From the NCBI GenBank assembly GCA_016858145.1, contig JAEHOE010000102.1, positions 248,001 to 312,000 on the forward strand: 64,000 nucleotides of DNA, given 5' to 3'. Source of the DNA: Edaphochlamys debaryana (taxonomy: Eukaryota > Chlorophyta > Chlorophyceae > Chlamydomonadales). Every line of letters starts with the position of its first letter. Positions within the stretch are counted from its first letter, which is position 1. The position numbers and the translations under genes are program-made. The notes beneath the pieces were generated by a model. It did not search any database and was not told where the DNA came from. It saw nothing but the letters and a program-made list of their open reading frames with translations. Positions 1-12,467 of this stretch are shown here, in pieces.

Positions 1-848
1 CCGGGCACCGAACCGCGCCTGCCACCTCCTCCATAGCAGCCGACGTCAGTGCTTCCCAGTCCGTTCTACGCTCGCAATACGCCCGAGCACCGGGGTATGA
101 CCAGAAGTGTCGCTCCCCAGGCTCCCCAGGGCCACAGGGGCAGCGGGGAGCACCGGACCGGAGTCATGACGCTTGGCCCCAGACTGGCCCCGCCCTCGGC
201 CCCGACCCCGACCCCGACCCCGCCCGCGCCCATGCCCCCTGCGCCCCCGACCCGGACAAAATGCCCCTGCGCCCGCACCGCCCTCGTGCATCGATGGCCA
301 ACGCACACACAGCGCCGTTGCCTTTCAGGCATAGCATGGCGGGGTCAGCGGCTGGCTGACACGCACGGACGACGAACACCATTCGAGCTCTTGCTGTACC
401 TACGGAAAGCCCGCCTGCCCCAACCGGATACGACCCATGCCGACAGCTGCTGCAAGGCGCATGTGGGCGGATATGCTCAGCCCTTCCAGCTGCTAGTTCT
501 TCTCAGCCAACCCAAACTTATGACATTGACGAGCTCTCCAGGACACACTCCAGGTCTGGCTTCAACGCTCTCTGACGACACGCCAGGGCCCGACGCCTAT
601 CAGTCTCTCCAACAAGTGCCCACCTACCTACCTACCCACCGCGTAGTTTACCGGTACCTAACCCCACAGAGGTCATTTAAAGGGTGCGCCCGCCACCGGG
701 GCCTAGCCCGAGCACCGTGTCATCAATTCATCATACAGTCCTAGCCAGGGGTGTATCTTCCGAGAGATTATCAATGCATGAATGAAGCTAAGCTGATCTA
801 AGCCGCGCAGGCCAACGTGCGGGCCAACGCAAGTGCATGACGCACACA
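1..848. other. Gene-free stretch downstream of MT-A
   Basis: This is the 3' flank of the methyltransferase that ends at 849. It holds a short CCCCGA tandem run near 204-225 and an ACCT run near 617-635. Open frames exist on both strands, but none has splice-supported homology or a recognisable domain. I see no supported gene. Confidence 0.5.
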
Positions 849-3548
849 TTACAGCCGGCGGATGGTGAAGAGCCGCGCCCTGGCCTTGCCGCCCCAGAAG
901 GTGGGGTGCAGCTCCTCGACGGTGTCCTCCACGGCCTCCACCTCCCAGCCGGTGGAGGGGTTGAAGGTGGCAGTCATGTCCGCCACAGGCACGCGCCTGC
1001 ACGGGTGACATGGGAGCCGAGGTGGGGCCCAGTGGTGGGAAAGTTGCTTGGAGATGCGTTGCTGAAGGGGTGCGAGCCCATAAGCCGTATGATATCGGTA
1101 CAGGCCAGTGGCAGTAGAAGAGACTCGTACAATGCACCCCCGGGCGGAGGGGACAGTGTGCATGGTCGACATGGGTCTGCGCCACGCACTAGGCTGCCAT
1201 GCATGACAAGGGTGCGTACGCGGGCAGGGCAGCTCAGGGCAGGGCAGCTCAGCTATGCAACAAGCGCTCACCTGGGCCCCCCGGGGTTTTGCTCGTCCTC
1301 GTGCATGCAGCTCACGAAGAAGTGGCCTCCCTGCCGCAGCCAGCGGCGCAGGTTGGACACGTAGCAGGCGCGGGCCTCGTCGCTGCGGGTCGTATCAGGG
1401 CAAGCAAGCTGAATGAACACAACACGACCGCACGCCACACGACAGTACGGTACACAGTGGCGTGTGTGCCGCAACCGCTAGTCTCGCCCGATGTTTGTGA
1501 CGCAGGACCAGAGCAGGTAACTGCCTCTTTATCTGGCTCCCAGCTCGCCTGAGGCAGTGGAAGGTGGCGGCATCCAACACGACATCGACGGCCCCCTCCT
1601 GGTTGAGCGGCGGAGGCAGCCTGGAGGGGTCGGCCTCGGCCACGCTGGCGACCTGCACGGCCAGGGACGGAGGGAGGGAGCAGGGTTCAAGAGTATGACT
1701 GCTTGCCACAAACAGAGGCACAGACGCTGTGCGTCGGCGCTCAGCCCAAGACATGTACGCGCTAGCATGTGTGAGGGGGCAGGGAGTACGACGTCCGTGC
1801 TTCCCCGAGTCCCCTTCCCGGATGGCTCCCTGGAGCAGTCCCCAGCTACGCGCAGTTTGGGCTTCGGCTCCTGTGGGCCCCAAGCCCCAAACCCTAAGCC
1901 CCAACTCCCAGGCCTGATGAAGGGGGCGGGACAGCAGAGTCAGCGCCCCGCCATTAGCTTGCGCTGTTGCTCCCTACTGCGCAGTGCGCACTGCGGGCAA
2001 GGCATCCCGATAGTGTTACCGAAGGAGCAACACGTTGGCCCTTGTGCTGCGAGGTCCCTGCCGCCCTCTGCAACCCCAACAACCCCTGTAGGCTTATTGT
2101 TCGCACGCGCGCAACCCAAGTGACCCTTGACAACGCCGGACAACTTGCCCCTTTGCGATTGCCCACCTTGTTGACTGAACCTACGCCCTCGCCCTTCCCG
2201 ATTTCTCACCCGCTTCCTTCCCGGTGGTGGCCCTCACGCTCCAAACCTACGCCCCAGCCCCAACCCAACACACCGTCCAGCCCATCTTAGGCGGCTAGTC
2301 CGCCCAGCGCCCCTGGGAATCCATCTTGCGCGGACGGACTGCCCACACCTGACCGCCGACCGCTGCCCATGCTGCTTCCTGGTACCCCATCTTCTCTCTG
2401 TATACACCCCCGGGCTCCCTAGCCCCAACTCACCACGAAGTCCACCTTGCCCCGCATGTTGCGAATGCCCGCCTTTGCGTGCGCGAACTCCAGGCAGCGA
2501 GGCACCTAGGATGGCGTGGGGGCGCAAATTTGAAGGCGGGCAGGGGGCAGGCGAGCATGAGCCTCGGGGGCGAGGACAGCTTCGGATTGCTGGAGGCAGT
2601 GGTCATAGACTCCAGTCCGCAGCAGCCAGGCACTGCTCCATGGGCCGGTGTAGAGACCGCGTGGAGGTGCCCACTCGACTCTGGCCACCCAGGATGGTGT
2701 GCGGCATGCCACAAGCAGGGAAGCAGTGTCCCTGCTGCGCCGCCGCTTCCCGCTTCCCGCTCCCTTTCCCCCGCTTCCCCCGCCCCCCCTCACCACGTCC
2801 ACCGCCGTCACCTCCGCCGCGGGGCAGGCCTTGGCCACATAGAGCGCATTGTCGCCGATGCCGCAGCCGGCGTCCAGCACACGGCCGGAGAAGCCGCGGC
2901 GGAGCGTCAGGTTTCGGACCCACTTTTGGGGCCTGTCGGGGACAGACGGGGCACGGGAGGGCACAAGCAAGGCACTCGCACACCGCTTGCTCTGACACGC
3001 TCTAACCCGGCCGCCAGCCCGCCACATGCAGTTCTTGCCCTCCCCACATGACGTCCAACCCTTGTCACGCAATACCCAGCCCCCACCTGTGAATCTCCCA
3101 CGGCGCCAAGCCGGTGCCGGCCACCCGGGCGTTTACCTGGAGGACGAAAGAAACCAAGGTCAGGGTTTTTCACGTGACTGACACATTGTAAGGCCCAACT
3201 GGCCACCACTGAGCTCCTACCCACCATTTCGTCTGGGACTCCAGCAGCAGTGTGGTACCTCGGGCTGCCCATGAAACGATGCACGGCGTCGATGTTGTTG
3301 AGGGACTCCCCGTCCAACAAGGGCTCCTGACTCTCCTCGTCAGGTGAGACCGCTTGTATGGTCGCGAGGGCCCCAGGCACACGCTGGGCTCCGTCGCTCG
3401 AGCGGCGGTCTGTCCGTTGGCATGACAGGGAGCACGCCCGCGAACCGTTAGCGAGTGGGCCCGCCTTACACGAGTTATTTGCGTTCAGCACTTTGGAGCA
3501 CATTTCAGGACCCGAGATCGCCCTCACAATGGCATCTGCCGCGGGCAT
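849..3548 (-). CDS. Class I SAM-dependent methyltransferase, paralogue MT-A
   Basis: Predicted soluble S-adenosylmethionine-dependent methyltransferase; the acceptor substrate is unknown. Exons (minus, in order): 3548-3225, 3136-3087, 2932-2794, 2505-2434, 1652-1549, 1382-1272, 996-849, giving about 315 residues. Seen: the segment AGTGLAPWEIHRPQK, motif I VLDAGCGIGDNAL near residue 144, the acidic end of strand 2 (VTAVDV), motif II DVVLDAATFHC, a GGHFFVSC strand, and the C-terminal FTIRRL shared by all four copies. The APWEI..RPQ plus GCGIGDNA pattern fits the Methyltransf_25-like family. Exon 1 carries no family domain beyond a short IDAVHRF motif shared with MT-C. The donor of intron 5 appears to be GC (AG|GCGAGC); it is chosen because it restores the phase seen in MT-D. 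A GTTACC donor 31 nt further on is the alternative. Start chosen as the ATG of the open exon-1 frame; upstream exons are possible. Confidence 0.82.
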
Positions 3549-4370
3549 GGTTGCTTGTTTGCCCCGAACACGTGTGGCGCTCTGGCGTACTCAAGCGAAG
3601 CTATCGCTGCTCAAGCAACTAAGGCAAGGGTGCCATAGGCTAAGGCTGTCGTGGCGAAAAACGCAATACTGGACTCCTGACTCCGTCCTGACGGATCCCG
3701 ACTCGACAGAGCCCCATTCGACCGCGTAATTGCCATGCCATGCGACCCCGCCTGCCCGCAGGCGCCCGCGAGCGGAACCAGGCGGTCAAGAACGGGTACG
3801 GAGCTAGGGAGGGCCTTGGCGGGGAGTGTAGTGACCTCACTGCAACCCCCGCCAAGGCCTTCCCTAGCTCCGGGGAACGGCGAAGCGGGGACGGCAAACT
3901 GCGCCTGCCACACCCCTCTGAGCGCCGAGCGTCTTTATATTCTCACGCCTGCCCTCCCGCACCCCTGACGCCGCCGCCGCCCAGCTCTCGCGCCGCATGC
4001 CAAACAGCTCCTTGAGCTTCGCCTCGGCCATCCTTGGCCAGCCTAGCGCCCACGCACCTCAGACCGCATCCAACCACCTGCAGCGTAGAGCCTGATCAAT
4101 CCGCAACACCGAGCCTTCCACCCTGCCAGATCCGAGCGTACACACTAGATTGTCTACATCGTCTAGCGGTGGTCTCGGCTCCACGCCGACCTGTACTTGC
4201 CCCGGGCAGGGCCGGTCAGACACGTTCCCCTCGAGGTCGCCTCTTTACGCCCTGCAGCCGCCGGTGTTCACTGCAGTGCCACCCCCACCAACACACGACG
4301 CTGCCTCCCTACCAGCCCTAGCGTTAGGAGCTTCATGAAGACTGCCAGGTCGCGGCGCGCTCAGCCGGCC
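3549..4370. other. Intergenic, MT-A 5' side and ORF-E 3' side
   Basis: No supported gene. It contains the 25-bp inverted repeat at 3800-3871, listed separately. Both flanking genes are transcribed toward lower coordinates, so this interval holds the MT-A promoter and the 3' end of the membrane-protein gene. Confidence 0.5.
3800..3871. repeat. Near-perfect inverted repeat (hairpin)
   Basis: Arms 3800-3824 and 3847-3871 are 25 bp with one mismatch, separated by a 22-bp loop. The left arm begins GGAGCTAGGGAGGGCCTTGG. In RNA it would fold into a stable stem. No clear target duplication flanks it. It could be a small-RNA precursor, a foldback element remnant or a transcription-termination structure for the gene on its right. 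Confidence 0.8.
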
Positions 4371-7066
4371 TCACCACAGCACATGACGGCGCCGCCGCGG
4401 CTCCTCCACCACTGACGCTCCCCTGGGCGACGGCAGCCTGCGTCCGGGCCGCGGCGACGGCTGAGGGCTGCCCGGTCTGGATCCCGTTCCGAAGAGGGGG
4501 TGCAGCCTCGCCGGATCTCCGTCGCTGCCGCCGGCCCCTGCAATGCCCGGAAGCCTAGGCCCTGGCGAGGCTCCGCCGGCAGCGCCCAGCCCTGGCGAGA
4601 GCGCATGGGCGGATCCCAGGGCCGCCCGTGACGGCGTGCCTAGGGGTGACGCGCGCAGGTTCCCTGCCCCGGCTGCCCCAGCCAGCGCTGCATGCGCCGG
4701 CAAGCGCCGCGGCTCGGGTGTGCACGGCGGTGCACAGGGCGTGCCTGGACCCGGGCTCGCCAGGCCTCCTCTCCCATCGCTCCCTACCGCCTGCGCCCGT
4801 TGGAGGGCGGGCGGCCCCGAGGTCTGCGGCTCTGCGCTGGTCGTTGCGTTTGCGGCACGGTCCGCCAGCAAGGTTTCTGTGCTTGAGCCTCCGTGCTGTG
4901 CAGCAGTCGCCAGGGCCCAGCCCCCCGCCGCCAGCACTGCCGCAGCCGCCAGAGCACGGCACACCGCCGCTAGCATCCAGTTCACAGGCAGCAACGGCAG
5001 AGATCCGGCCGCTAGGGGCCCTGCGTGGAGCCAGACCGCCGCCAAAGCCCACTGCAGCCACGCCCCAGGCACTGCTGCAGCCACCGCCGCCCATGGCCCT
5101 GGCCTGAGCGCCTTCGCTGGCCCGCACGCCGCCTCAGCCTCCGATGCTCCTGCAGGTGCACCTTGCCCCTGGCCACAGGGCCCCGGCAGGGAGACCGCAT
5201 CCGCGGCAGCGCACACAGCGTACGGCAGCAGCGCGTGCCACGTCAGCTGCGCCGCCACCGCCGCGCCCGCCGCTGCCTTGGACCCGACCACGAGCGCAGC
5301 CGCCGTCGCCAGGACGGGGCCGTGCCAGAGCAGCTGGCGCCCCGAGGCCGTCCACATTGCGGGGGCCAGGCGTGATGCGGCGGCCACCCATGGCGCACTC
5401 TGCCACGATGTGGGTCGGGCACAGGAGCTCGTCCCGGTGCCGCTGTGCTGCGGGCCCGGCCATGCTGGCCCTAGAGCCGGGGCGAACGCAGCGGGCGGAG
5501 AGCACGCGCCCCCTCGAGAGGCGCCCCCGTGCAGGTCGGCTGTTGCGGCCGCGGCAAGCGGAAGGCGCATGCACCCGAGCCGCTGGAGTGGCGGGGGTGG
5601 CGCGGAGGCGCCGGAAGCTGCGCTGGGACGTGGGCGACCGCTGGATGCGCCGGCGGAGGGCGCCGCGGCCGAGGGCAGCAGGCGTGGGAGCAGCAGGCCC
5701 AGGGCGGCCCAGGCAGCGAGCAGGAGCACGCCCGCCAGCACGCCGCCTGGGGGCGTGGGGGGTGAGTTGTGCGGGCGCGCACGAGGTTGGATACAGCAGC
5801 GTCCGGAGGCATGTCAAACAACACAGCAGGGCCAGGAGTTTCACCCCCGTAAGCCGCATCCCTGGACCCTGCTATGTCAACAGCATGTCGCGCGCAGTTT
5901 CTTACCCACCGCCCCCGCGCGACACGTCCAAGCTGCGAGCATGCCGCCGTTCCCGCCAGTGCTGACGCCCGCGCTCCAGCCCAGTTGCGCTGGCAGCCAC
6001 GCTGCGATGCCTCCGCCTGGCCCTGCTGCTGTACCCCCGTTGACCCTGCCAGACGCGACGGGGTTTAGCCGACCCCAGTCCCAGATCCAGCTGGTCGGCG
6101 GCTGCAAGGCCGCGGGGCCCGGTGACACGCTTTCCCTCAACAGCGAAGCCAGCCATCCCTGCCAGGCGCCCCAGAGCCACGCCGTTGGGCCGGAGTGGTG
6201 CAGGGGGACGCCACATGCCCGCCACCTGTCAAGCAATGGACCATGGGAGAGGAGAGGCATGAGTGATAGAGTGGCAAGCAGCAAGTGCTTGGGACGAGTA
6301 CCGGTAGCTGCGAGGGACGAGCCCTGTTGTTGGGGAGGAGCAGGAGCAAAAGCAGGGAGAGACGACGTGGGCTGGAGCAACACCGCGCAGGTTCACCTGT
6401 AGGGTAGGCCCACGGCGATGGCCGTGAGCGCACAGGCGAGGGCGGCTGACTGCATGCCACGAGACGCTGCGGTGGCGTGGGCGTCGAGCAGGCCCTCGGC
6501 CGCTGTCTCAGCGGCCAGGCGTTGCAGCATGGACAAAATGTTGCGGAGGACAGCGGCGCATTCCTGTATTGCGCGTGGGCACATAAGGGAAGTAAGCCCT
6601 CTAAAGAGAGTGAAGCCTAGGCTGAAAGAGCACCCAACAGCATCCGTTCTTGGGGTGCGTCAGTAGTCTGAGGACACGACTGGCACAAGCGCAAGCGAGC
6701 GAGCGGAAGCCCCCTGCGAATAGCTCCCCTACCCTACCCACTCAACCCCACCCACCTGCAGCAGTGGGGCCGTGGCGGTGCATGCCTCCGCTAGGTGCTT
6801 CACGTAGGTCAAGAGGCTCTCACAGCCGCTGTGCAGACGGAAGGCATGCGCAAAGTGTGGTGCGAGATGTATACCCCTGAGCCGGCTACATGATCAGGCC
6901 CTCAGGCCTCTTACTCTCGTATGCGTCGCACAGGCACGAGCATTTGCTCCAGGAGCTGATTCGTCCGCGCCTGCTCCTGCCGCAGCGCCGCGAGCGCGTT
7001 CAGGAGGGCGTCGGTAGAAACCGACGAAGACCCGCTTAGTTCCTTGTCGCTACTTGTATCAGCCAT
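4371..7066 (-). CDS. Unrecognised multi-pass membrane protein (ORF-E)
   Basis: I do not recognise this protein. Exons (minus): 7066-6915, 6828-6756, 6563-6397, 6225-5906, 5746-4371. All junctions keep phase, giving about 695 residues. The N-terminus (about residues 1-50) is polar and starts MADTSSDKELSG. It is followed by Leu/Gln/Ala-rich helices (LLNALAALRQEQ, LRNILSMLQRLAAE) that may form a coiled coil. Several hydrophobic segments follow, mainly in the last exon: one starting at its first codons (GVLLLAAWAALGLLLP), one around AVLATAAALVVGS-type sequence, and a Trp/Leu/Ala-rich pair before a Ser/Pro/Arg-rich, low-complexity tail of about 150 residues. Intron 4 (5905-5747) contains a short hydrophobic open frame starting at an ATG at 5859, so an alternative exon is possible. 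The antisense strand is also open for 619 codons, a GC-bias artefact. Confidence 0.68.
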
Positions 7067-8752
7067 CTCGCCTCTCCCGTCTCCGTTTGTGAGCGAGCTA
7101 CCTCAAGCTGTCCATGTTGCCGTCAAAGTTTGGGCGAGCGCAAGCACGCGCGTGTGTGAAGACGTAGAGCTTGTACAAGCGGGTGCATTGCGCAAGGCTT
7201 CAAGGCAAGCCTTGCGGTCTGCGACGCGGCCGACGCCCCGAAGTCTTCGTCCCGGATCCAAAATGGGATCATGCGTTGCGGGAAGCTGGGCTGGGCTGGG
7301 CGTTGGGCGGGCGGGACGCTGATGGCCGCTCTGTGCTTGCTTGTGATGTCGCAGAGCAAGCCCTGGGCCTGACCGCTCGCGGTTGCAGTGTGGGTCTCTG
7401 CAGCCCGCCATTCGCGACTTGCGTGTGGTACTTCTAGCCGCTCTTCCTGGTAGCAGCCGATACACGTAACGATCTGGCCACCGAGAGATAAGAGCTGCCG
7501 GCCGAGCTCTCGTGTTGCCGGCTTCGACAAGTTCGACAGCCGGCCTCGCTGGAATGCACCGACTGCGCGCGGTCAGCCGCCTCAGAACTGTACCGACTGA
7601 GTGCGCAACCGCATATTAAGCTGATGAGTTTACAGTATGCCCAACTGGGCTTGCGAGGGAGTTCCCCCCTCAAAAACGGCGTGCCCTTCCGGCACACGAG
7701 AACGAAGAGAATCCCATCCAACGCCGGGGACGATGGCCCCCTGAAACGATAGCAATCGCGGGCGTTAGAGTGTAGACCAAGAGAGAGCAAAGCCACCCAA
7801 CCCCAACAAGTCAAAGATAGGCCAGTTGGTGGCACGGGTTCTCCTGAGCGCCTGCGTGGCGCTAGGGCCCCACCGCAGCACTATCCCAGACCTGTGTCCA
7901 CGCATCGCAGCCAGCCGCTACCGAGTCCCCGCCCCCACACCACTACCGAGATGCTAGGCGGCACGTATCAGCACAGCAGGGCTGGCGCACGCACGCTCCA
8001 GTGCTAAAGTCCGGGGGTGACCTTCCTCATAGCCACCCCAAATCGCTCGGGCCCGGGGGCGCGCGGTGCACATATGCTAAGTCAGGTCAAACACGCACGC
8101 CACACGCGAGGGAAGATAAGCAAGAGAATAGACGCCGCCCGACAAGTGGCACACCTTTGCTTGCGGTGCCTTGCGAACACCGCCACCCATAGCCACGCGG
8201 TGACCAAATGACAGGGTTGCAAGGTGCGAGTTCGCCGGGCCAAGCCAACGACAGATAAAGCCGAAAGAACCCTCAGACGGGAGTAAGTCAGACGTGATGA
8301 GTAGACCCATACGACAGGACCGTACGGGGCCATCCACCACGGGACGGGACGGCGGTAGTCGAGGCTATGTATAATGGCCCGTGCACAGGGAGGGCGAACA
8401 AATAAGGAAGAAGACTGAGCGCGGGTGGCTGAGGCCGGCTCGACCACCGTCGTGCCACCCTACTGCCCTGATGCGAAGTGGCCTTCGGCTGAACATCCAC
8501 GCGCCCCCGGGCTCACCCCCATGCCACTATGTCCGATGGTCATGATCCCCGGTCTGCCCCAATTAACCCCAGCAGTTAGTCAGAGCCCACTCCCCCCCCA
8601 GATGCCAGCCATTTCGCCAGCAGCCTGGTCTGTCACAAATCTTCGAGTCTCCCGCCGCCCGCCGCTTGCCGTACACGCGAGATGTTGTACGCGTGTGTAG
8701 ACGTCCTAGACGCACGACGGCGTGCGGGCCAACGCTGTCCGTATGTGTCCGC
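7067..8752. other. Intergenic between PHE-1 and ORF-E
   Basis: Contains the ORF-E promoter and the PHE-1 3' flank. A 10-bp stem (CGCAAGGCTT with its complement) lies at about 7188-7213. No gene is supported; the open frames here have no splice or domain support. Confidence 0.45.
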
Positions 8753-11700
8753 TTACGGCAGTGGCGTCGTGCGCACTGGGCAGCACTTTGCTGCGGAGCC
8801 GACTCGCGAGTTGAAGATGGCGTAGGTGCAGGTTTCGGAGCCGCACAGGGCAGTCAGCGTGTCGCAGGGCGGGCGCAGGACCAGGCACACCTGAGGTGGT
8901 ACGGCGACAGCGACAGGGGAGGTCAGTTCATGAGGCGTGAAGTTGTATGACCAGGCTCCGTGCTATGCGTGAGCCAGCCGAAAAGCAACGCGCAAGGAGC
9001 TCGCTTCAGGTGCACGAAGAGGCCGCGCCTACAACCGGCTCTCACCTGAGACCCGGCGATCTGGTCGTGGGTCTTGTAAATCTGGTTAACCTTGACGGTT
9101 GGGTACGGCTGGATCTGGTACTGCGCGGGCCGCTGGATGCCGTCCGTCACCGAGTAGGCCACGGAGCCGGCGCACTGCGGCAGCACCTCAAATTCGACCT
9201 TGGTGAAGTCCTGCATCGGGTTCAAGCAGCGGACAGCACAACGTTAGGCACAAACAGCGTGGTAAACGCGTCACGAACGGATTGCCGTGAAACACCCGAA
9301 GAGGAGCGGAGGGAGAGCATAACCCGACGCCTAGCTCGACGCCTCTCCATCATGCTACTATATCTCGGAATCAGAAGCAAACCAGCGCTGCGCGCACCTG
9401 GGTGCAGCAGGGCGACTGGCGGCCGCACGAGGGCAGCAGGCCGAAGTTGAAGCAGTACATGCGAAGTCCGTCGGGCATGTCGGTAACGTTGGTCCAGGCA
9501 ATGGTGGCGGTTGAGGAGGTGCCGCGCTTGTCGCACTCGCACAGCGGGAAGTCGGACTTGGGAGGGCGATACTTGGGGGGCTGGGGGGGCTTGGGCGCGG
9601 GGGGAGGAGGAGGCGGGGGGGGCGGCGGCGGGGGCGGGGGCGGGGGCGGCGGGGGAGCCTGGTTGGAGCACTGGCCGCTCGCGCCGCCAGTGAGGCACGT
9701 GCTGGGCGTGCCGTCCGCGGCAACGGCCTGGATCGAGAATCCAACGCCGGGCCACACGCCGCACTGCTGGTTCATGATCTGGGCCCAGGCCTGGAACGTC
9801 TCGTCCAGCCAGGTCTGGATCTTGGCGGCCTCTGCGGCTGACGCGTAGGATCCGCAGACCTTGGCCTCGTAGTCAGAGCAGGGCTCCTTCTCCCACGGCT
9901 CCACCATGGCAGCGGGGGGCGCCTGCGAAGAATGCATTTAGGGGCAGGGATTGGGGCGGGAGCGTCAGGGCGGGGTGGCGTTTGGGCCGAAAGGGGCGTC
10001 GGGGCAGAGAGTCCGGAGCAGCTAGTGCACAATCGCCTCGGGTGACCCGCAGCCCGGCGGGAGGCGCCAGAACTCACGTTCTCGAGGTCAGACAGCATCT
10101 GGTCCTGCAGAGCCGCGCACAGGTCGGCGGGGAGAGTGAAAGTGGTGGAGGTGAAGAGCCAGCGCAGGCAGACGGGGCAGGGCGGCGCGCGGGGCGGCGG
10201 CGGGGGCGGGGGCGGCGGCGGGGGTGGCGGCGGGGGCGGGGGCGGCGGGTGGGCCATGTTCTCAAACTCCTGGACCGGGCAGCAGTCGAAGGGGTCCGCG
10301 TTGAACAGGGCCAGCTTGCAGCGCCCGGTGGAGGGCCAGCACCACTGCTCGATCTCTGAGCAGCCGTCCGCGATGCCGAGGCACACGCTCTGGCCCTTCG
10401 CCGTGTTCTTGGCCAGGCGCAGGTTCGTGATCTTGAGGTCGATGCGCTGCGGGTTCTGGCTGACGATGCCGGGCCCCCAGGTTTGAGACTTGTTGGCGCC
10501 CTGGTACTCAATGTACTGGAGGCTGCCTCTGCAAGCCAGGGCTGCGAGGGAAGGGGTGGAGATGGGCAGGGGCGATGCGGGTTGACGTGGGTCGATGTGG
10601 GTCGAGCGAGCGGGGCAAGGCGGCGCGCGGTATGCATGGACCACACTGCGCCGGCGCTGTAACAGCTGGCTTCGTTTGGTGCGGCCTAGACTCCGGTTGC
10701 AGGGTCACCAAGGGGAGTCAAGCAACCCGCTGCCGCCGACGCCAGGTCTCCAGAGCTCTGGCCGGTGGTGACTGCCTGCCACCCAAGCTCGCTGCGCCGG
10801 CAACTCCAGCGAGTCCACGGCTCAACAGCTGACGGCAGCGACCTCAGGCTGGAAGTGCGTCTCCCGGCGCCTCATGGGCAGTGGTGCGGGCTGCCGCGGC
10901 TGGTGGGCCACACGTGCTCCAGGCTCCAAGCTCCAGGCTCACGCAATGAGGTCCGCTGGGGGCCTGAAGAGCTGCTTCATCCCCTCTGCCCCGCTGCCGC
11001 CACTCCAGCTCCGAGCCCCGCTGCCCGTCCGCCCAGGCTACCGTCCGTAGAATCCAGCAGTCACACGCAATCTGGCCGATCAGTGTTTTCAGCCCTACTA
11101 CCCAAACGCGAGCTGGATCAGCATCCACACCAGACCCTCGTCCCCCCTGCAATCCCCTGCCCCGGGACCCCAAGGCAGACTCACTGAAGGGGAACTCCAG
11201 CTTGTACAGATTCGCCTCGCAGCACGGGCTGTTCATAAGGCAGTTCACCACGTCAAACGTAAAGCAGTAGCGCTTCCCGCCCGTGTACGGCGTGACGCTC
11301 GTGAGGGCTGCACGGTAGGGCGACATGCGCTCATCCCGGTAGCATTTGCAGTCGGGGAATCTATGGCAGGCGGGGCAAGGAAGCGAGGGGAGGGGGGTAA
11401 GTGAGGCAGGGTGGGCTGCGCAGGGCCAGCTGGGGTTAAGCCCCCCTTAAGCGCCTGGCGATAAGAGGTGGGGCGGGGAAGTGCGTAGCCGGCGGCGCAC
11501 GCGGACGTTAGCGCGGCTCGGTTCACGAGCGATGCGGTCCAGAACAGTCTAGGGCGCAGCGCGGAAGCTCCCGAGTTTCTGTCGCGGTTGCTGAGCCTGG
11601 CCCGTCGCTTCGTCTCCGACGGACCTCCATGGCCGACTCGACACCCTCCCAGGGGCCCTTCTGCCCTGCGACTCTCGTACAGCTCCTTGAGGGCCCTCCA

Positions 11701-12467
11701 CACCCTCAACGGCTGCTCGCGGACGCATAGGGAGGGAAGCGTGCCCAAGCGGCATGCGGGCGGCGGATCGCGCTCTGAGGCTGACTGAAGCCCCCCGACC
11801 ACCCGCCTTTCACGGTCCTCAGCTGGAGGCACACGGCGCTGGATGCTGGGCGCGAGGGCTAGCTACTTGGCCAGGCAAGCCCGCGCTCGCGACGTGCAGG
11901 TGGAGGGGTCGGGTTCCAGTGGCCGCCGCGGTTTGGCAGTGCAGACGCGGGTCGGTGGGCCCGAGGGTCCCACCCGCGACGGCCTGGGCTTTTAACCATT
12001 TCGCCTTACGCTATAACACTGGTACTGTGCGGCGTAATGCCAGACGGGGTCCTCAAGCACATGTCATGCTGCTCTGCCAGCTAAACACGCCACCTTGGCT
12101 AAACTCACTGGAGCAGCCCGTTGGCGTTTGTTACGCCAGTTGGTGTTTGACCTGTTGCAAGAAGCGGCGCAAAGTCGGCAACACGGTCAGGTAGAGCTGG
12201 GACGGGCGAGTTCGGGACTCCAGCAACACAGGGCAGCATGCCTAGCGAAGAAGCCTGACCACAGCAGGAGCCAACATCAAGTTTCCCAAGAGCTGACAAC
12301 AACGAAGTCGCGGTTGCTCGCTCACAGGCGAGCGGTGATGAGGAGGCGCATGCCGAGACCCAACGCTAGGGAAGAATGTCTAGGCATCAGGCTGGACGCT
12401 TACCTCGAACACAAGCCACTGCTAATACAAGCCCGAAGGCCACTGCCAGCAGGGATAGCCGCGCCAT
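8753..12467 (-). CDS. Pherophorin with three globular modules (PHE-1)
   Basis: Secreted hydroxyproline-rich extracellular-matrix or cell-wall glycoprotein. Exons (minus): 12467-12404, 12365-12326, 11360-11185, 10526-10078, 9922-9398, 9210-9046, 8890-8753; phases close to about 518 residues. Exon 1 encodes a signal peptide (MARLSLLAVAFGLVLAVA). Module 1 is a pherophorin domain from FPDCKC to PFDCCPVQ. A proline rod follows (encoded near 10190-10250). Module 2 is a second Cys-rich type (CPVCLRW...VCGSY...WLDETFQAW...ASGQC). A second rod follows (near 9590-9655), and module 3 is another pherophorin domain from FPLCECDKRG to AAKCCPVR. Conserved paired cysteines lie throughout. The rods would be prolyl-hydroxylated and glycosylated. 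The 40-nt exon 2 is the weakest part of the model, but it gives the right phase and has a counterpart in PHE-2. The gene lies head-to-tail with PHE-2, which is upstream in the same orientation. Confidence 0.9.

Noticed and set aside
49..744. 231-codon plus-strand open frame
   Set aside because: It begins in a simple repeat and shows no recognisable domain or paralogue support.
1877..1910. Telomere-like CCAAACCCTAAGCCCC tract
   Set aside because: Only one or two degenerate units; not a telomeric or interstitial array.
5747..5905. Hydrophobic exon starting MRLTGVKLLALLCC in ORF-E
   Set aside because: Skipping it joins exons 4 and 5 in phase (1 nt plus 2 nt); including it breaks phase with the visible splice sites. 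Kept only as a possible alternative exon.
4543..6402. 619-codon open frame on the plus strand
   Set aside because: It is antisense to ORF-E, whose minus-strand exons have conserved phase and hydrophobic structure. Long antisense frames are common in GC-rich DNA.
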